Source: Phylloscopus collybita (lineage: Eukaryota > Chordata > Aves > Passeriformes > Phylloscopidae). Taken from it: DNA of 64,000 nucleotides. The notes beneath the pieces are model-generated. The model was not told where the DNA came from and made no database searches. It saw nothing but the letters and a program-made list of their open reading frames with translations. Below are positions 61,473-64,000 of the stretch, in pieces. Position 1 is the first letter of the stretch; each line of letters starts with the position of its first letter. Made by a program: the position numbers and the translations under genes. The DNA lies in the NCBI GenBank assembly GCA_027886175.1, contig JAJNNQ010000013.1, positions 1 through 64,000 on the forward strand. Reading direction: 5' to 3'.

Positions 61473-62710
61473 TTGTTTTGCATGGCTTCCCTGATTCCAG
61501 GATTTAAATTGGAGTCATTTTTGGTAAGTCTTGGCCTTTTTCAGTGGCCCTCATTTCATCTCAGTCTCTTTGGTGGCAATCACTCCATTTGCAAATTTTC
61601 TCGGTTTTTTTCGCTTGCGCTGTTTTGGGTCATATCTCCTTTCCAGAGGGGTTGTTAGACTTTGTTCTCTGATTTCAAGATTTCGTTCCCTTTCCTGAAA
61701 GGAAGACTTTCCTTTCAGGAAAGGGAACGAAATCTTGCGATTTTAATGAGCATTAATTGGGCAAGCTTCCGTCCATTTCCCTGCACTTCTGGCCACCCCA
61801 TTCACTTTTATGGTTTTCGCTTGCTTTTGTCATTTTTCCATGTTTTTTTTTTCCATTTCACTTCTGAGACATCTTCTCCTATCTCTTGTTTTGCATGGCT
61901 TCCCTGATTCCAGGATTTAAATTGGAGTCATTTTTGGTAAGTCTTGGCCTTTTTCAGTGGCCCTCATTTCATCTCAGTCTCTTTGGTGGCAATCACTCCA
62001 TTTCCAAATTTTCTCGTTTTTTTTCGCTTGCGCTGTTTTGGGTCATATCTCCTTTCCAGAGGGGTTGTTAGACTTTGTTCTCTGATTTCAAGATTTCGTT
62101 CCCTTTCCTGAAAGGAAGACTTTCCTTTCAGGAAAGGGAACGAAATCTTGCGATTTTAATGAGCATTAATTGGGCAAGCTTCCGTCCATTTCCCTGCACT
62201 TCTGGCCACCCCATTCACTTTTATGGTTTTCGCTTGCTTCTCTCATTTTTCCATGGGTTTTTTTCCATTTCACTTCTGAGACATCTTCTCCTATCTCTTG
62301 TTTTGCATGGCTTCCCTGATTCCAGGATTTAAATTGGAGTCATTTTTGGTAAGTCTTGGCCTTTTTCAGTGGCCCTCATTTCATCTCAGTCTCTTTGGTG
62401 GCAATCACTCCATTTCCAAATTTTCTCGTTTTTTTTCACTTGCGCTGTTTTGGGTCATATCTCCTTTCCAGAGGGGTTGTTAGACTTTGTTCTCTGATTT
62501 CAAGATTTCGTTCCCTTTCCTGAAAGGAAGACTTTCCTTTCAGGAAAGGGAACGAAATCTTGCGATTTTAATGAGCATTAATTGGGCAAGCTTCCGTCCA
62601 TTTCCCTGCACTTCTGGCCACCCCATTCACTTTCATGGTTTTCGCTTGCTTCTGTCATTTTTCCATGGTTTTTTTTTCCATTTCACTTCTGAGACATCTT
62701 CTCCTATCTC
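61473..62710 (+). repeat. 3-unit block E, copy 2
   Basis: It has the marker order of 58181-59417. The third unit also has TTTTCACTTGC (near 62437) in place of TTTTCGCTTGC. It is followed by two units reading GGCTTTTCTG. Confidence 0.78.
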
Positions 62711-63123
62711 TTGTTTTGCATGGCTTTTCTGATTCCAGGATTTAAATTGGAGTCATTTTTGGTAAGTCTTGGCCTTTTTCAGTGGCCCTCATTTCATCTC
62801 AGTCTCTTTGGTGGCAATCACTCCATTTCCAAATTTTCTCGGTTTTTTTCGCTTGCGCTGTTTTGGGTCATATCTCCTTTCCAGAGGGGTTGTTAGACTT
62901 TGTTCTCTGATTTCAAGATTTCGTTCCCTTTCCTGAAAGGAAGACTTTCCTTTCAGGAAAGGGAACGAAATCTTGCGATTTTAATGAGCATTAATTGGGC
63001 AAGCTTCCGTCCATTTCCCTGCACTTCTGGCCACCCCATTCACTTTCATGGTTTTCGCTTGCTTCTGTCATTTTTCCATGGTTTTTTTTTCCATTTCACT
63101 TCTGAGACATCTTCTCCTATCTC

Positions 63124-64000
63124 TTGTTTTGCATGGCTTTTCTGATTCCAGGATTTAAATTGGAGTCATTTTTGGTAAGTCTTGGCCTTTTTCAGTGGCC
63201 CTCATTTCATCTCAGTCTCTTTGGTGGCAATCACTCCATTTGCAAATTTTCTCGGTTTTTTTCGCTTGCGCTGTTTTGGGTCATATCTCCTTTCCAGAGG
63301 GGTTGTTAGACTTTGTTCTCTGATTTCAAGATTTCGTTCCCTTTCCTGAAAGGAAGACTTTCCTTTCAGGAAAGGGAACGAAATCTTGCGATTTTAATGA
63401 GCATTAATTGGGCAAGCTTCCGTCCATTTCCCTGCACTTCTGGCCACCCCATTCACTTTTATGGTTTTCGCTTGCTTTTGTCATTTTTCCATGTTTTTTT
63501 TTTCCATTTCACTTCTGAGACATCTTCTCCTATCTCTTGTTTTGCATGGCTTCCCTGATTCCAGGATTTAAATTGGAGTCATTTTTGGTAAGTCTTGGCC
63601 TTTTTCAGTGGCCCTCATTTCATCTCAGTCTCTTTGGTGGCAATCACTCCATTTCCAAATTTTCTCGTTTTTTTTCGCTTGCGCTGTTTTGGGTCATATC
63701 TCCTTTCCAGAGGGGTTGTTAGACTTTGTTCTCTGATTTCAAGATTTCGTTCCCTTTCCTGAAAGGAAGACTTTCCTTTCAGGAAAGGGAACGAAATCTT
63801 GCGATTTTAATGAGCATTAATTGGGCAAGCTTCCGTCCATTTCCCTGCACTTCTGGCCACCCCATTCACTTTTATGGTTTTCGCTTGCTTCTCTCATTTT
63901 TCCATGGGTTTTTTTCCATTTCACTTCTGAGACATCTTCTCCTATCTCTTGTTTTGCATGGCTTCCCTGATTCCAGGATTTAAATTGGAGTCATTTTTGG
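63124..64000 (+). repeat. 3-unit block E, copy 3, cut by the window end
   Basis: It has the CATTTGC unit (also with GGCTTTTCTG), then CATTTTTCCATGTTTT, the TCTCGTTTT unit, and CCATGGGTTTTTTTCC before the window ends 52 bases into unit 63949. The array clearly continues to the right. Confidence 0.75.

Larger units (their letters stand above)
1..64000. repeat. Satellite DNA array, 156 tandem copies of a ~412-base monomer
   Basis: The same sequence recurs head-to-tail from end to end with no interruption and no change of orientation. Using the TTG of the motif TTGTTTTGCATGG as unit start, the first units begin at 78, 492, 905, 1313, 1726, 2140, 2554, 2968, 3381 and 3794, and the last at 62298, 62711, 63124, 63537 and 63949. 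The mean period is (63949-78)/155 = 412.1 bases. Beyond 7.1 kb unit lengths run from 408 to 415, and all of this is explained by a 5-base hairpin deletion and by poly-T length. Units differ by only a few bases each. HindIII, DraI, AseI and MscI sites appear once per unit in those I checked, so digestion should give a ladder of about 412 bases. No gene, RNA gene or mobile element interrupts the array. The family is not recognised, and function (centromeric or other heterochromatin) is inference. Confidence 0.99.

Noticed and set aside
78..63983. Hundreds of open reading frames of 60-104 codons on the + strand
   Set aside because: They recur once per monomer in fixed places, overlap each other in different frames, start mostly at TTG or CTG, and lengthen or shorten with poly-T length. 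They show no domain and no reading-frame conservation, so they follow from the repeat.
1..64000. CRISPR array
   Set aside because: Units are contiguous at about 412 bases with no short repeat alternating with unique spacers, and there are no cas genes.
1..64000. Human-type alpha satellite, telomeric repeat or rDNA spacer
   Set aside because: The period is about 412, not 171, and there is no TTAGGG or TTTAGGG run and no rRNA sequence. A resemblance was considered only because of the array form.
1..64000. Hidden transposon or retroelement insertion
   Set aside because: Unit starts are spaced 408-415 bases all along (with small deviations from indels in 2-7 kb), leaving no room for an insertion.

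Overview
The whole 64,000-base window is one uninterrupted satellite DNA array. I count 156 head-to-tail copies, all in the same orientation, of a monomer averaging 412 bases; the first and last copies are cut by the window edges. I see no gene, tRNA, rRNA, transposon, inverted segment or unique sequence anywhere. A long homogeneous array with this unit size is typical of eukaryotic constitutive heterochromatin (centromeric, pericentromeric, subtelomeric or sex/B-chromosome blocks). I do not recognise the family and cannot name the species or kingdom. A hand-counted monomer is about 17% A, 23% C, 18% G and 42% T, so GC is near 41% and the + strand is strongly T-rich. CpG runs at roughly half of expectation.

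Each monomer has the same internal map. It carries a CAG/GTAAGT pair that looks like a tiny exon, a T7-T9 tract, a long hairpin, a HindIII site and a hypervariable poly-T tract. The hairpin has a 29-bp stem and a 4-base loop and is the most structured element. It comes in three classes: L (about 110 copies, CTG in one arm and CAG in the other), G (22 copies, with both arms changed together so pairing is kept) and S (22 copies, 5 bases lost from one arm, giving 408-base monomers). One copy is an unmatched G/L mixture.

The array is a mosaic of nested duplications rather than one regular higher-order repeat. A block of at least 8.7 kb (21 units) at 1-8740 recurs at 21032-29764 with shared private variants. 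A 3-unit module recurs 11 times. Other 3-4-unit blocks recur at 13.7/48.3/53.2 kb, 29.8/35.9/38.4 kb, 40.1/43.8 kb and 58.2/61.5/63.1 kb. Some variants (a T-for-G change before the T tract, and a TTTTCTG change) are confined to the right part, which suggests local recent amplification.

Two regions look technical or mutational. The stretch 2195-7006 holds at least 18 single-base indels that its duplicate lacks, which points to poor consensus quality. Unit 20696 carries five substitutions within 26 bases. The short open reading frames found throughout follow from the repeat and are not annotated as genes.
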